Part shown: positions 50,584-59,174 of the stretch, one piece after another
How positions within the stretch are numbered: the first letter of the stretch is position 1
Layout: each line of letters opens with the position of its first letter
From: Streptomyces albireticuli
GTDB taxonomy: Bacteria; Actinomycetota; Actinomycetes; Streptomycetales; Streptomycetaceae
Length of the DNA: 64,000 bases
Assembly: GCF_002192455.1 (NCBI RefSeq)
Contig: NZ_CP021744.1
Location: 7,898,501 to 7,962,500, forward strand
Direction: 5' to 3'
Translations under genes and position numbers: made by a program
The notes under the pieces: model-generated
Databases searched by the model: none
Told to the model about the DNA's origin: nothing
Seen by the model: the letters and a program-made list of their open reading frames with translations, nothing else

Positions 50584-51126
50584 TCATCGTTTCCGCCGGC
50601 CGTCGGTGCGGCCACCCGTCGGGCGCCCGGGAGGACGAGGGAACCCTTCCGGCGGCCGGAGCGACGGGCTGCCGTGCCGGCCGCGGTCAGGGTTCCAGCC
50701 GGTCGCTTCCTGGCCCTGGTGGTGGGGCTGGAGGATCTCGTGGACGGTTCCGGCGTCGTCGCGCAGAGTCGCGGAGATCCCCCACGGCCTGGGCTGCGGC
50801 TCCTGGAGGAAGGTCACGCCCCGCGCGGACAGGTCGGCGAAGGCCGCGTGACAGTCGGCGACGGTGAACGTGCAGCCGACCAGGACACCCTTCTCGATCA
50901 GCGCGGTGAGCTGCTGGGCGGAGGCGGGGTCCATCATCGGCGGCCCCGGGACCATCAGGGAGACCTGCACCTCCGGCTGGGCCTTGGCACCCACGGCGAC
51001 CCAGCGCATGCCCTCACCCAACGGCGCGTCCGCGCGCACCTCCAGGCCGAACTTGTCGGTGAAGAACGCCAAGGCCGAGTCCTGGTCCAGGACCCAGACC
51101 ACGGCCCTGTTCACTCCAGTAATCAT
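50584..51126 (-). CDS. VOC family protein with a long C-terminal tail
   Basis: A 180-residue protein whose first 130 residues form a VOC module (MITGVNRAVVWVLDQDSALAFFTDKFGLEVR ... VGCTFTVADCHAAFADLSARGVTFLQEPQP ... GTVHEILQP, with the terminal metal-site Glu). The last 45 residues, beginning PHHQGQEATGWNPDRG, are Arg/Pro/Gly-rich and have no match to the family; they look like readthrough of a lost stop codon or a disordered tail. GGGAAAG supports the ATG at 51126; an in-frame ATG four codons earlier lacks a ribosome site. Members detoxify or bind small molecules. Confidence 0.8.
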   Translation of the reverse strand: MITGVNRAVVWVLDQDSALAFFTDKFGLEVRADAPLGEGMRWVAVGAKAQPEVQVSLMVPGPPMMDPASAQQLTALIEKGVLVGCTFTVADCHAAFADLSARGVTFLQEPQPRPWGISATLRDDAGTVHEILQPHHQGQEATGWNPDRGRHGSPSLRPPEGFPRPPGRPTGGRTDGRRKR

Positions 51127-51348
51127 GATCTTTCCCATCTGCGGCGGAACATCGGACGCTTTCGACCGTAGAGGCCCTTCGCGGAGTGAAATCGAGGGGA
51201 CCCCACGGTCGCTCACATGCGGGCGTCCGGCCACGGCCGCCTCGCTCCCACCTCGGCCGGCCACGGAGCGGGCCGGGACCGTACTCCTGGCACCATGCCG
51301 TTCTCCGGGCGCGTCGCGCAGACGTCCGTCACTGTGTGAGGCCGAGGC

Positions 51349-53250
51349 TCACGGTGCCCCTAGGGTGGTCGCGGGGCTCGGTGGGCGGACGTTTCCGGCA
51401 CGGGTACGCAGCCAGATCTCGCTGCCCAGGCTGGGGCCGAGGGAACGCAGTGCGTCCGGTGTGGGGTGGACCCCGAGCAGGCTGGTGCGGACGGCCGCCG
51501 CGTCGATCAGGCCGGCGCGGGCGAGGTGCGAGTCGTCGAACAGCTCCACCAGCGCGGCCCGGTTGTGGCGCAGGCTGTGGTGGAAGTCGACGCTGTACTC
51601 GCCTTTGGTGCGCCGGCGCAGGACGGAGCCGGGGACGATTCCGTCCATCGCGGCGGCGAGTACCGGTTTGTACCGGCCGGGTGCGCTGCGCTCGGACACA
51701 CGGATGGCGAGCGCCGCGTCGAGCACCTGGTCGTCGAGGTAGGGCGCGGCGTACGCCAGTCCCTCGCGGGAGAAGACGTGGTCCAGCTGGCGGACGCCGC
51801 GCCCACCGTTCCGTACGCAGGCGAGCGCCGTGTGCTGTCCCCGCCGGGGTGCGAGGGCCTCGGCGGTCCCGGCGGCCTCGTGGAGCAGGCTCTGCACGGC
51901 GCGCACCGCGTCAGGAGTTGCCCACGAGGGCATGCGCAGGTCCACGCCCCACGCCGTCGAGGGGGCGCGGTGGCTCGGCGTGGTGGGCGGCGGCTCCGGC
52001 TCGGTGAGGCTGTCCGCCCAGGCCGCCACCCACTGGGCGAAGGTCCGGCGGTCGGCCAGCCGGCGCAGCAGCGGCCACAAGGGCCAGTGCTGGGAGTCGC
52101 GGTGTGCGCGGAGGCGGGCGAACGCCGCCAGCGGATGGCTTCGGACGTAGTCGTGCAGGTGCGGGGGAAGCGCGGAGAACAATTCGTCGCCGCCTCCGCC
52201 CGTCATGTGCAGGCGTGACCCGCGGGCGGTCATCAGGCGGGCGGCCGTCGTGATTCTGGCGCTGTCGCGTACCCAGGGACCCGGTTCGTCGGTAGGGACC
52301 GTGCTGCCGGTCATATCCGTCAAACCGCTGTACCACAGGGGCCATTCATGGGGGGACGGTGTCACATGCCCGACGCCGGGGAGCATGGCGGTTGCGTGTG
52401 CCGCCCAGGCGTCGTCGTCGTTGTCGGGGTCGAGGCTCCGCCAGCGCAGGGTCACCAGCCGGGCCTTCTCCGGCCGACTCCGGTCCTGTTCGTGGGCGGT
52501 CAGAAAGCACAGGCTGGTGGAATCCATGCCTCCTGAGAGGTCCGAGCTCACCGTGCCGCCGCCGGCCGTGCAAGCACGCACCGCGGTGGTCAGCGCCTCG
52601 CGCACCGCGGGCACCCCTTGCGCCAGGGTGAGTTCCGCCTCCGGAGGCGTCCACCACCGCCGCGGACGCGCCCGGCCGTCCGCCTCGATCAGCAGGCAGT
52701 CACGGAGGCGCAGGCCCTGCACACCCCGCCACACGCACCGCTCGTCCAAGGGATACGGAAGAGGCGAGGCCAGCAGGTGCAGAGCCAGGATCCCCTCGTC
52801 CACGCCGGGCCCGGCCCCCGTGGCGGACGCGGCCGCCGCGGCGAGTCTGTCAGCTCTGTCGGCGGCCACCACCGCCCCGCCCACGCGTGCGTGGAAGAGC
52901 CGCCGCACCCCGGACGCGCTGCCCCGGGCCCGGACCCGGCCGTCCACCGAGGCCAGAAGATGAAAGCTGCCCGTCAGATCTCGGGCCGCCCGCTCCACGT
53001 CCGCGAGATCACGGACCCGGCCGGCCCGCGCGGACAGCTCACCGGCGGTGACCGGGCAGCGCCCGATCACCGCCAGCCGCCGCGCCCCGGCCGCGCCCAC
53101 CGTCACATGGCCGTCCGGCCAGCTGCCCAGCACCCACGGCCGGCCGGAGTGGTGAGCGACGGCCTCGGTCGCCCAGGGACTCAGCAGCCGCGCGGCGGCC
53201 GAGCCCGAATCACCGTCCGGAAGGACCACGAACCACACGTCACCAGCCAT
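51349..53250 (-). CDS. Lasso peptide cyclase (asparagine-synthetase-like, C protein)
   Basis: A 633-residue asparagine-synthetase-like enzyme. The C-terminal ATP-pyrophosphatase domain has SGGMDS (residues 239-244), the conserved MTGGGGDELFSALPPHLHDYV block and a GxYKPVLAAAMDGIVP segment. The N-terminal Ntn domain lacks the glutaminase Cys2, as in McjC-type lasso cyclases, so it adenylates the ring Asp/Glu rather than making amide from glutamine. The start is 18 bases after the precursor stop at 53269. In known clusters the C protein works with the B1 RRE protein and B2 leader protease, neither of which is adjacent here. Confidence 0.88.
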   Translation of the reverse strand: MAGDVWFVVLPDGDSGSAAARLLSPWATEAVAHHSGRPWVLGSWPDGHVTVGAAGARRLAVIGRCPVTAGELSARAGRVRDLADVERAARDLTGSFHLLASVDGRVRARGSASGVRRLFHARVGGAVVAADRADRLAAAAASATGAGPGVDEGILALHLLASPLPYPLDERCVWRGVQGLRLRDCLLIEADGRARPRRWWTPPEAELTLAQGVPAVREALTTAVRACTAGGGTVSSDLSGGMDSTSLCFLTAHEQDRSRPEKARLVTLRWRSLDPDNDDDAWAAHATAMLPGVGHVTPSPHEWPLWYSGLTDMTGSTVPTDEPGPWVRDSARITTAARLMTARGSRLHMTGGGGDELFSALPPHLHDYVRSHPLAAFARLRAHRDSQHWPLWPLLRRLADRRTFAQWVAAWADSLTEPEPPPTTPSHRAPSTAWGVDLRMPSWATPDAVRAVQSLLHEAAGTAEALAPRRGQHTALACVRNGGRGVRQLDHVFSREGLAYAAPYLDDQVLDAALAIRVSERSAPGRYKPVLAAAMDGIVPGSVLRRRTKGEYSVDFHHSLRHNRAALVELFDDSHLARAGLIDAAAVRTSLLGVHPTPDALRSLGPSLGSEIWLRTRAGNVRPPSPATTLGAP

Positions 53251-53268
53251 GGATCGACGGCCTCGGTC

Positions 53269-53406
53269 TCAGCTGGGCCCCAGGTACCACTCATAGGGAG
53301 GAAATCCGCCCTCGTACTGCGACCCGAGGGCCTCGCCGCGCGTGAGATCGGCGAAGTCACCGACCTCCACCATCACCGGCGGTTCGTACAACTCCTGCTG
53401 ATCCAT
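53269..53406 (-). CDS. Lasso peptide precursor (22-residue core, Gly1-Glu9 ring)
   Basis: A 45-residue peptide with a class-II lasso leader: Y7-x-x-P10, G16-x-F18 and the penultimate Thr22 before a predicted cleavage after Arg23 (DFADLTR). The predicted core is residues 24-45: it starts G-E-A-L-G-S-Q-Y-E, with Glu at core position 9 for a Gly1-Glu9 macrolactam, continues G-G-F-P-P-Y-E-W-Y and ends L-G-P-S. Aromatic residues Y15 and W17-Y18 could act as steric plugs. It precedes the cyclase gene by 18 bases. The leader motif is the site for a B1-type RRE, whose gene is not nearby. Confidence 0.85.
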   Translation of the reverse strand: MDQQELYEPPVMVEVGDFADLTRGEALGSQYEGGFPPYEWYLGPS

Positions 53407-53734
53407 GGAGCACCCCCTGATGTCCGTGCACAGTGCAGATCCGCACCTAGCCCGGAAATGCCCGAAGCATCCCGGACCACACCGGGGAGCGCATACGTTT
53501 CTACCGAACGAGTGACGAGGGGGCGACGCCTGAGCAGTCGATCGATGTCGCCGGTGGCGGTGGCGGTGGCCGGGCACGGGGCGGACTGGTTCGAGATCGT
53601 CGCCGGGACCTCCGCCTGCCCGCCCTTGGCGCGTGCTCCGTCAGTGCCCGCAGGTCATCAGGATTTCATCGACCGCTGTCATGGTCGTTCGGCGACCTTG
53701 GCCGACGAGTACTCCAACTACATGGGGAGATCGA
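53407..53734. other. Intergenic region, divergent promoters expected
   Basis: No gene is supported. It lies between the lasso precursor (leftward) and the cutinase-like gene (rightward), so it should hold both promoters. The stretch TGTCCGTGCACAGTGCAGATC near 53422-53442 is fairly AT-rich and could be a promoter for the lasso operon. No convincing operator was found. Confidence 0.3.
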
Positions 53735-54388
53735 ATGAGACGAGGGAGAATCGCGGCCGCGTTGACCGCTCTTCTGCTGACAACGGGGCTTTCCGTGGTT
53801 CAGGAGTCCACAGCGCAAGCGGCTGCTCCGTGCGAGGGCACCTACACGATCGTTGTCGGGGGCACGGGCAGCTCATGGAACAACGACCGCTTCTACGGCA
53901 ACATCCAGCAGCATGTCGGGTACCCCACCCAGATTCCCAATGGTGCGAGCGCCCGGGCAGGCGTCAATGAGCTGAACCGGCTGGTCCGCGACCAGCGCGC
54001 CGCGTGCCCGGGCCAGCACGTCAAGATGGCCGGGTACTCCTTGGGCGCCGGGGTGGTCCACATCTGGGTCACCGAGAACTGGCGGACGTTCGACAACGTC
54101 AACGCCATTCTCATCTCGGACCCCAAGCGTCAGGGTCCTCCCGGAGCCAACGGTGGAGCCGTGCCGTTCGGTGGTCTCATAGGCGCTCCGCTCGCCGGCG
54201 CCGACAGGTCCTTCGGCAACATCCCGGTCAAGACGATCTGCCACTGGGACTACGTCTGCGACGAGTCCGCCGGCATTTGGACCTACCCGAACAACCACGT
54301 CAAGAACTACCCCGAGGATTTCAACATGGATCACCACAACGACAGCGCCAACGAGCAGTGGTACAACGGTGCCTGGTACCCCTGGTAG
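53735..54388 (+). CDS. Secreted cutinase / PE-PPE-type alpha/beta hydrolase
   Basis: A 217-residue protein with a Sec signal peptide (RRGRIAAALTALLLTTGLSVVQE, cleavage after AQAA about residue 30). The mature enzyme has the nucleophile motif GYSLGAG (Ser102), an upstream GGTGSS oxyanion segment, and a C-terminal His (FNMDHHND). Length and motif order are those of serine esterases of the cutinase/PE-PPE-domain type that act on esters of lipids or polyesters. Two Cys near the C-terminus (CHWDYVC) may form a disulfide. GGGGAG precedes the ATG. The gene is divergent from the lasso operon and has no obvious metabolic partner. Confidence 0.83.
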   Translation: MRRGRIAAALTALLLTTGLSVVQESTAQAAAPCEGTYTIVVGGTGSSWNNDRFYGNIQQHVGYPTQIPNGASARAGVNELNRLVRDQRAACPGQHVKMAGYSLGAGVVHIWVTENWRTFDNVNAILISDPKRQGPPGANGGAVPFGGLIGAPLAGADRSFGNIPVKTICHWDYVCDESAGIWTYPNNHVKNYPEDFNMDHHNDSANEQWYNGAWYPW

Positions 54389-54445
54389 CTGACGCGCACG
54401 TACAGGCCGTGATCGATCTGCGAGACCGAGAGCATCGAACGGGAC

Positions 54446-54477
54446 GGCACCTGGCGGCCCTCGGGACGTCAGGTGCC
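54446..54477 (+). terminator. Hairpin after the cutinase-like gene
   Basis: GGCACCTG (54446-54453) and CAGGTGCC (54470-54477) form an 8-bp perfect stem, 58 bases downstream of the stop codon, possibly a weak terminator. Confidence 0.4.
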
Positions 54478-54595
54478 CTGCTTGCCAGGGGCCGCACAGG
54501 CCCGCTGAACCCCCCACATCGCTCTCCACCGACCCCGGAGTGGTTCACCTCCGTGAGTCAGGGAGAGCCCTGATACCGCTGGAAAGGTCGTTCAG

Positions 54596-55846
54596 TTGCT
54601 TCCTCGTGCCGAATCAGCCCCGATGACCGTCGCCTGGATCACCGCGAGCTTTCCGCCTGAGGTCAGCGGAATCTCGCTGGGAAATGTGGAGCGAGCCCGG
54701 TGGTTCGCCTCGCAGCAGGACGTGCGTCTATGCCTGCTGGTTCCCGAACTCACCGACGGCAGCACCCGGGTCACGACGGGCGCGCAGGGTTTGGAGCTGT
54801 TCTCCTACGCCGCCAAGCCGTGGCTGCCCTATCCGATGCTGCGCGTCCCGCGCCGAGCCGCGCTCGCGCAGATCGACAGCGCACTGGAGAAGATCGCGCC
54901 GGACCTGGTGGTCGTCATCGACCCTGAACGATCCTTCGTATTCGGATCGTGGGGGTTGCCGGGGCACGCTTACGCACGACGGCACGGCGTGCCTTATGTG
55001 GCCCAGTATCAAGGCGACCATTTCAACTTCGCCCGTAGCTACCCGGTCTGGCGCCACCTGGCGACCTCGTTGTTCCCGCCCGTCATGCGTTACGTGTACC
55101 GCCACTTCGACACCGCCATTTGCGCGACCCCTTACGCCGCAGACACTCTGGGCGGCCTCAGCGACGTGCGGATCGAGCAAGTCCCCTTCGACAGCGTCGA
55201 CGTCGACTCGTTCAGCGCCGACTGCGCCGACCCCGCCGTTCTCTCCAAGCTGGCACCTCGCTACGACGGCCGCGGCAAACGCGTGCTCTACCTGGGTCGG
55301 CTTGCCCGTGAAAAGCGTCTGGACCTTGTCATCGAGGCCTTTCTCAAGCTGAGCACCACCCCCGGCAACGAGGACCTCTCCCTCTTCATCGCCGGCGAAG
55401 GCCCGCCCGACATCACCGCCCAGATCGCCAAACTTGCCGCGGCCTCACCCCGGATCCACCTCCTGGGCTTCGTCCGCGGCGCCGACCGCAGCGCTCTCTA
55501 CGCCTCCTGCGACGCGTTCTGCACAGCCTGCCCCTACGAGACCTTCGGTTGCACCGTCGTCGAAGCGATGGCCTCCGGGATCCCTGTGGTCAACCCCTCC
55601 AGCGGAGGCATCACCAGCATCCTCTCCGACGGCCATAACGCCTACCTCTTCGAACCCGACAACCCCGTCGCACTCCTCAGGTCCCTCCGCGCAGCTCTCG
55701 ACGACAACGGTCACGTCACCGCCCAAGCACGCATTGACGCCGACCAATTCACCATCGAAAGGTGCTGCAAGCATCTCCTCAGCAGCTACCAACGCCTGGC
55801 TGCCGTGACCACCGGCAAGCGCGAGAAGTGCGTCCACTGCCGATGA
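54596..55846 (+). CDS. Glycosyltransferase family 4 (GT-B fold)
   Basis: A 416-residue GT4-type enzyme (PF13439-like N-terminal, PF00534 C-terminal). The C-terminal half has RVLYLGRLAREKRLDLVIEAF, the PYETFGCTVVEAMASGIPVV nucleotide-sugar motif (EX7E) and the GGITSILSDGHNAYLFEPDNP loop. It is likely a retaining transferase adding hexose to a lipid, peptide or secondary metabolite. A TTG start at 54596 has GGAAAGG at good spacing; the alternative ATG at 54623 lacks one. The coding region is somewhat less GC-rich at third positions than its neighbours, which could mean horizontal origin. No partner genes lie adjacent. Confidence 0.82.
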   Translation: MLPRAESAPMTVAWITASFPPEVSGISLGNVERARWFASQQDVRLCLLVPELTDGSTRVTTGAQGLELFSYAAKPWLPYPMLRVPRRAALAQIDSALEKIAPDLVVVIDPERSFVFGSWGLPGHAYARRHGVPYVAQYQGDHFNFARSYPVWRHLATSLFPPVMRYVYRHFDTAICATPYAADTLGGLSDVRIEQVPFDSVDVDSFSADCADPAVLSKLAPRYDGRGKRVLYLGRLAREKRLDLVIEAFLKLSTTPGNEDLSLFIAGEGPPDITAQIAKLAAASPRIHLLGFVRGADRSALYASCDAFCTACPYETFGCTVVEAMASGIPVVNPSSGGITSILSDGHNAYLFEPDNPVALLRSLRAALDDNGHVTAQARIDADQFTIERCCKHLLSSYQRLAAVTTGKREKCVHCR

Positions 55847-56607
55847 GGAGGAAGGCCGTCCGCGACGAGGCCGGTCGCCTGGTTCACCGCCTGGCACGCG
55901 GCCTGACGTCGAGGAACGGGACAGCGGGCAGCTGAGCGACAACCCAGTCGCAGACGTGCGGCCGCTCGCTGCGGTCGCCGGATTGCTCGGGTCGGCGGTC
56001 CAACTCGCCATCGCCGCCTCCGGGTCGGCCGACGCTGTGCTGTCGCCAGCGTGGTTGCGCCGCTGTTCCGTACCACCGAAGGCGCGCGGAGCGCGAGCGG
56101 CGTCCCCGCCTTCGGTCTGGTCGGTCAGCAACGGTCCACCAGACACGGCCACCGTACGGCGCGGTCCGCCATGTACCGGGGAAAGGGCCTGAACCGGCCG
56201 GTGCCGGACGACTGTCCGGACGACGCGGGGAGGGCCAGCCTGCACGGTGTCACCCGGGTCCCCGGGCGGCAGCGAGCACCGAACGCGCCCCGGCGGGGCG
56301 CGTTCGGTGCGCATCGGTGCGGGAATCCTCCCCTTGCGCGAGTGCGGAGCCCCGCACGCCGGCCGACGCGGCGGAGAACCACACCGCGAAGAGGCCTTGA
56401 GCACCTCGCCGGCCCCCGTCCCGGTCGCGGGACCGGAACGCGCCATTATCGCCGGCTCGTTGACAGCCAGGGGCGCCGGGCGTTGACTGAACACCACGGC
56501 GTAGGGCTACGACGCCCGGGCATCCTCCGGGCGGCGCCCCCGTCCAGCTTCGCCCGGACCCCGCGGAACTCAGGGAATCCTCCCTGTCCCCGTCTGGAGG
56601 CCCGGTC
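55847..56607. other. Intergenic region without a supported gene
   Basis: This 761-base stretch has no convincing gene. Reading frames here have the composition of GC-rich shadows and no ribosome sites. A 30-codon frame (55843-55935) overlaps the glycosyltransferase stop as ATGA but resembles nothing known. The one strong structure is the hairpin at 56276-56310. Confidence 0.5.
56276..56310. terminator. Perfect 16-bp hairpin
   Basis: Arms 56276-56291 and 56295-56310 are exact complements of 16 bases with a three-base loop (GGC). It is the kind of long GC hairpin used as a terminator in Streptomyces. It stands about 430 bases past the glycosyltransferase, so its transcript is uncertain. Confidence 0.55.
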
Positions 56608-56784
56608 ATGATCTTTTTGCTCGTCCTTCTCCTGCTGGCCCTGGTCCTGTTCGGGTTCGGCTTCGTCGTGCCCCTGCTGTGGATCGCTGCGGCCGTCGTG
56701 CTGATCGTCTGGATCCTGGGTTTCGCCCGCCACCGTCGAGGCCACCGGGGCCGTGGACGCCGGTACGCCGGGAGCCGCAGGTAA
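56608..56784 (+). CDS. Small hydrophobic membrane protein
   Basis: A 58-residue protein: two hydrophobic helices (about residues 1-20 and 22-39) separated by a Pro turn, then a basic Arg/His/Gly-rich tail of 18 residues. TGGAGG precedes the ATG. This matches the short 'hydrophobic protein' type (DUF6131-like) that in Streptomyces sits next to CsbD-type genes. Function is unknown; the basic tail should stay inside the cell by the positive-inside rule. The following CsbD gene is 91 bases downstream. Confidence 0.7.
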   Translation: MIFLLVLLLLALVLFGFGFVVPLLWIAAAVVLIVWILGFARHRRGHRGRGRRYAGSRR

Positions 56785-56875
56785 TCCGCACCAGGCCCGT
56801 CCTCCAGGGGAAGGGCGGGCTGCACGGAGATCACACGCGCGGTAGCCGAGCCCTACGGATGAGAGAAGGCCCTCT

Positions 56876-57049
56876 ATGAGCCTCGCGAAGAAAATCAGGG
56901 ACAAGAAGCAGGTGCTCCACGGCAGGATCAAGCAGACCCTGGGCCGGGTCACCGGCAGCAGGCGGCTGCGGACCGAGGGGAGGACGGACCGGGCCGAGGG
57001 AAACCTGAAGCAGTCCGGCGAGAAGGCCAAGGACGCCTTCAAGCACTGA
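56876..57049 (+). CDS. CsbD family stress protein
   Basis: A 57-residue, very basic protein with CsbD-family features: an N-terminal basic helix (AKKIRDKKQVLHGRIKQT) and the core L-GRVTGSRRLRTEGRTDRAEGNLKQSGEKAKDAF. CsbD-type proteins are small, abundant, stress-induced and helical; their molecular role is not known. The gene may be cotranscribed with the hydrophobic-protein gene 91 bases upstream, since no hairpin separates them. A strong hairpin follows 12 bases after its stop. Confidence 0.82.
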   Translation: MSLAKKIRDKKQVLHGRIKQTLGRVTGSRRLRTEGRTDRAEGNLKQSGEKAKDAFKH

Positions 57050-57060
57050 CCCCGTACGCC

Positions 57061-57094
57061 CCGGGTGGTGCCCACTTGGGTGGGCGCCACCCGG
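57061..57094. terminator. Terminator after the CsbD gene
   Basis: Arms 57061-57074 and 57081-57094 form a 14-bp stem with one G-T pair and a six-base loop, between the CsbD gene and the convergent STAS gene. Confidence 0.7.
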
Positions 57095-57264
57095 CAGGCA
57101 CCGGCGAGGGTACGAGCTCTCAAGGGCAGGCGGGAACGAGACGGAGCAAGCCGCGGGGTGGAAGAGCGGACAGTCCAGGTTGGTTCGGTCCCAGCGAACC
57201 TGGTGCCCGTCCCCTGCTACCCCAGCGGAAAGGGCCGCGGAGATCGACTCGCTGGGATCCGGTC

Positions 57265-57792
57265 TCAGGCGGCTTCCGGCGGGTGCTCTTCGCGGAAGCT
57301 TCCCGGGGGTTCAGTGCGGCCGCTGATGCGGCCGCTCTTCTGTCTGTGATCACCCAGGTGCGGGACGAGTCCGTCGTCCGCTCCGGCACCGGGCTGCCCC
57401 TCAGTACCGGGAAGGGCTGGGAGCAGCCTGCTCAGCCCACTGGCTTTGAGCGCCCGGGCGACAGCGGGACATGGCGCGAGCAGGCAGAGGTCGCCGCCGG
57501 AGCGCCGGGCTTGGCGGGCGGTGGCGACGAGCAGTCCAAGGCCCAGGGCGTCACAGGAGGTGACGCCGGACAGGTCGAGGACCAGCCGGCTTCCGGGGCT
57601 GTGGGATACGCGCAGGAGACGCTCGCGCAGCACCGGAACTCCGGAAAGGTCCAGGCTTCCACGGACCATGAGCACGTGGTCTCGTGGCCCGCCGGAAGGC
57701 GAGGAGCGACGGCCCGGTGCGGACACGCGCGCGCTTGCCCCTCGGGAGGCTTCTGCGGGGGTGAGGACGGTGCTGCGTTCTACGGACACCAC
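57265..57792 (-). CDS. STAS domain (anti-sigma-factor antagonist-like) protein
   Basis: A 175-residue protein with a STAS fold at about residues 38-130: VLMVRGSLDLSGVPVLRERLL, then LVLDLSGVTSCDALGLGLLVATARQARRSG, and RALKASGLSRLLP. In SpoIIAA the motif is D-S-S-G-L-G with a phosphorylated Ser; here the corresponding segment is D-A-L-G-L, with Ala in place of the phosphorylated Ser, so it may not be controlled by the usual kinase. A C-terminal tail of about 45 residues is disordered. GAGGAGG supports the GTG start at 57792. It converges with the CsbD gene. Confidence 0.82.
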   Translation of the reverse strand: MVSVERSTVLTPAEASRGASARVSAPGRRSSPSGGPRDHVLMVRGSLDLSGVPVLRERLLRVSHSPGSRLVLDLSGVTSCDALGLGLLVATARQARRSGGDLCLLAPCPAVARALKASGLSRLLPALPGTEGQPGAGADDGLVPHLGDHRQKSGRISGRTEPPGSFREEHPPEAA

Positions 57793-58207
57793 GTACCTCC
57801 TCGGAGCGACTCACATCTCGATGCTGCCGAGGGCCGGGGCCGCGATGCCCAGCCTAGTCCCGCCGCCACGTTACGAACAGGCTTGAACGGAGCGGCCCTT
57901 GAGTTTGCCGCCGGAGGCTTCAGGGCCCGGCTCGATATGGCGACAGTCACCGATTCGGGTGAGCACGGCTCGGGCTCATCGACCCGGAGCGCGTGCGCGC
58001 CGCCCTGCGCGCACCGCACTCCACCGCCCGTACGCTCATCCCCCTGGAATCCACCCTCGCCTGCGAGGGCCGGCTCCAGTCCCTGGCCGGCACTCTTTGC
58101 TCCCGACCCGTACCGGCCGGGAGCCGCCATGACGTTCGTCCTGGGCAGCGACAGCGGCTATGGGATGCAGGCGTCGCCACGTATGACTGCCGCCGAACCG
58201 GTCGGCG
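57793..58207. other. Intergenic region, possible gene remnant
   Basis: No intact gene is supported in this 415-base stretch. The start of the leftward STAS gene is at one end. A short frame around 57970-58130 reads VRAALRAPHSTARTLIPLEST and then stops, which might be a relic of a longer enzyme gene, but I cannot assign it. A promoter for the STAS gene is expected at 57793-57860. Confidence 0.35.
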
Positions 58208-59065
58208 TCAGTAGACGATCGACACGATCTGGCAGGCCGCTTCGGCCAGTTCGCGGTCGCCGTCGATGCGGGCGCGGGCCAGGGCGCTGTCCGGCTGGAT
58301 GCCGCGGGTGCACAGGCGCCAGGCGGTCTCCGCTTCCAGGCCGACGAGCGCGGCGGGACGTTCGGCGTCCGGTTCGGCGAGCGACCAGTGATCCCCGGTG
58401 GCCGTCACCGTCCAGCTGCCGCCGGCCCGGCCGGCGATCCGTACCTGGATCTGCGTGCCGACCGGCGCGGTGACCTCGCGCAGGGTGTGGGGCAGGGCCC
58501 GCATGAAGGTGTCCAGGACCAGGGACAGGAAGCGCGGATCGGGGTCGGTGTCCTGGCCGACGGCGTGGCGGATCTGCTGGCGGTGGGTCCAGTACTCGGT
58601 GAGGTCGCGGGCGCTGTCCAGCCACATCGGCGCCGGATCGACCCCGGCCCAGGACACCCCCAGTGAGGGTGAGCCGGGGTCGGTGGCCTCGAAGAACCGG
58701 GCGACCTGCCCGCCGATCAGGTCGAGTGTGTCGGTGAGCGCGGCCGGGCTCACCCGGCGGTGGGCGTCGACCCACTCCTGGTTGATGCGGTGGATGAACG
58801 CCTCCAGCGTTTCACCCGGCGCGAAGCCGGGGCCGCCCTGGTGGCCGTCGCGGTCCCGGGCGAGACGCCCGTAGAAGTCGCCCAGGACGTGCGCGGCAAC
58901 ATCCTGGACGGTCCAGCCCGGCACCGCCTCCTTGCCCCAGTCGGCGGGTGCCAGGCTTCTCAGCGTGGTCATCAGCGCGGCCTGCTCCGGGGCGAACAAG
59001 GAGCGGGCATCGATCGGGGCGCCGAGCCCGGAATGGCTGGGCATGTCATGGGGCTGGGCGTTCAT
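58208..59065 (-). CDS. TIGR03083 family (mycothiol-dependent maleylpyruvate isomerase-like) protein
   Basis: A 285-residue protein of the DinB-like TIGR03083 group. N-terminal metal-binding helical bundle (PEQAALMTTLRSLAPADWGKEAVPGWTVQDVAAHVLGDF, with the conserved W-x-V-x-x-x-x-AH), the second His around EYWTHRQQIRHAVG, and a C-terminal sterol-carrier-like domain (VRIAGRAGGSWTVTATGDHWSL). Family members bind metal and sometimes act with mycothiol; others are of unknown function. The ATG at 59065 is supported by homology, though its ribosome site is weak. It is a single-gene unit. Confidence 0.83.
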   Translation of the reverse strand: MNAQPHDMPSHSGLGAPIDARSLFAPEQAALMTTLRSLAPADWGKEAVPGWTVQDVAAHVLGDFYGRLARDRDGHQGGPGFAPGETLEAFIHRINQEWVDAHRRVSPAALTDTLDLIGGQVARFFEATDPGSPSLGVSWAGVDPAPMWLDSARDLTEYWTHRQQIRHAVGQDTDPDPRFLSLVLDTFMRALPHTLREVTAPVGTQIQVRIAGRAGGSWTVTATGDHWSLAEPDAERPAALVGLEAETAWRLCTRGIQPDSALARARIDGDRELAEAACQIVSIVY

Positions 59066-59174
59066 GGCTCAAGGCTGCCGACCGGATGACCGTTCCGCTA
59101 GTGAATATCCCCTTACGGCGGCTTTCTTCGGATACCTTGCGTAACCGTGCCGACTGGCCGTACGTGGGGGCGAT

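Noticed and set aside
57899..58214. Short plus-strand frames in the gap between the STAS and TIGR03083 genes
   Set aside because: They lack ribosome sites, carry no recognised domain, and have irregular codon use.
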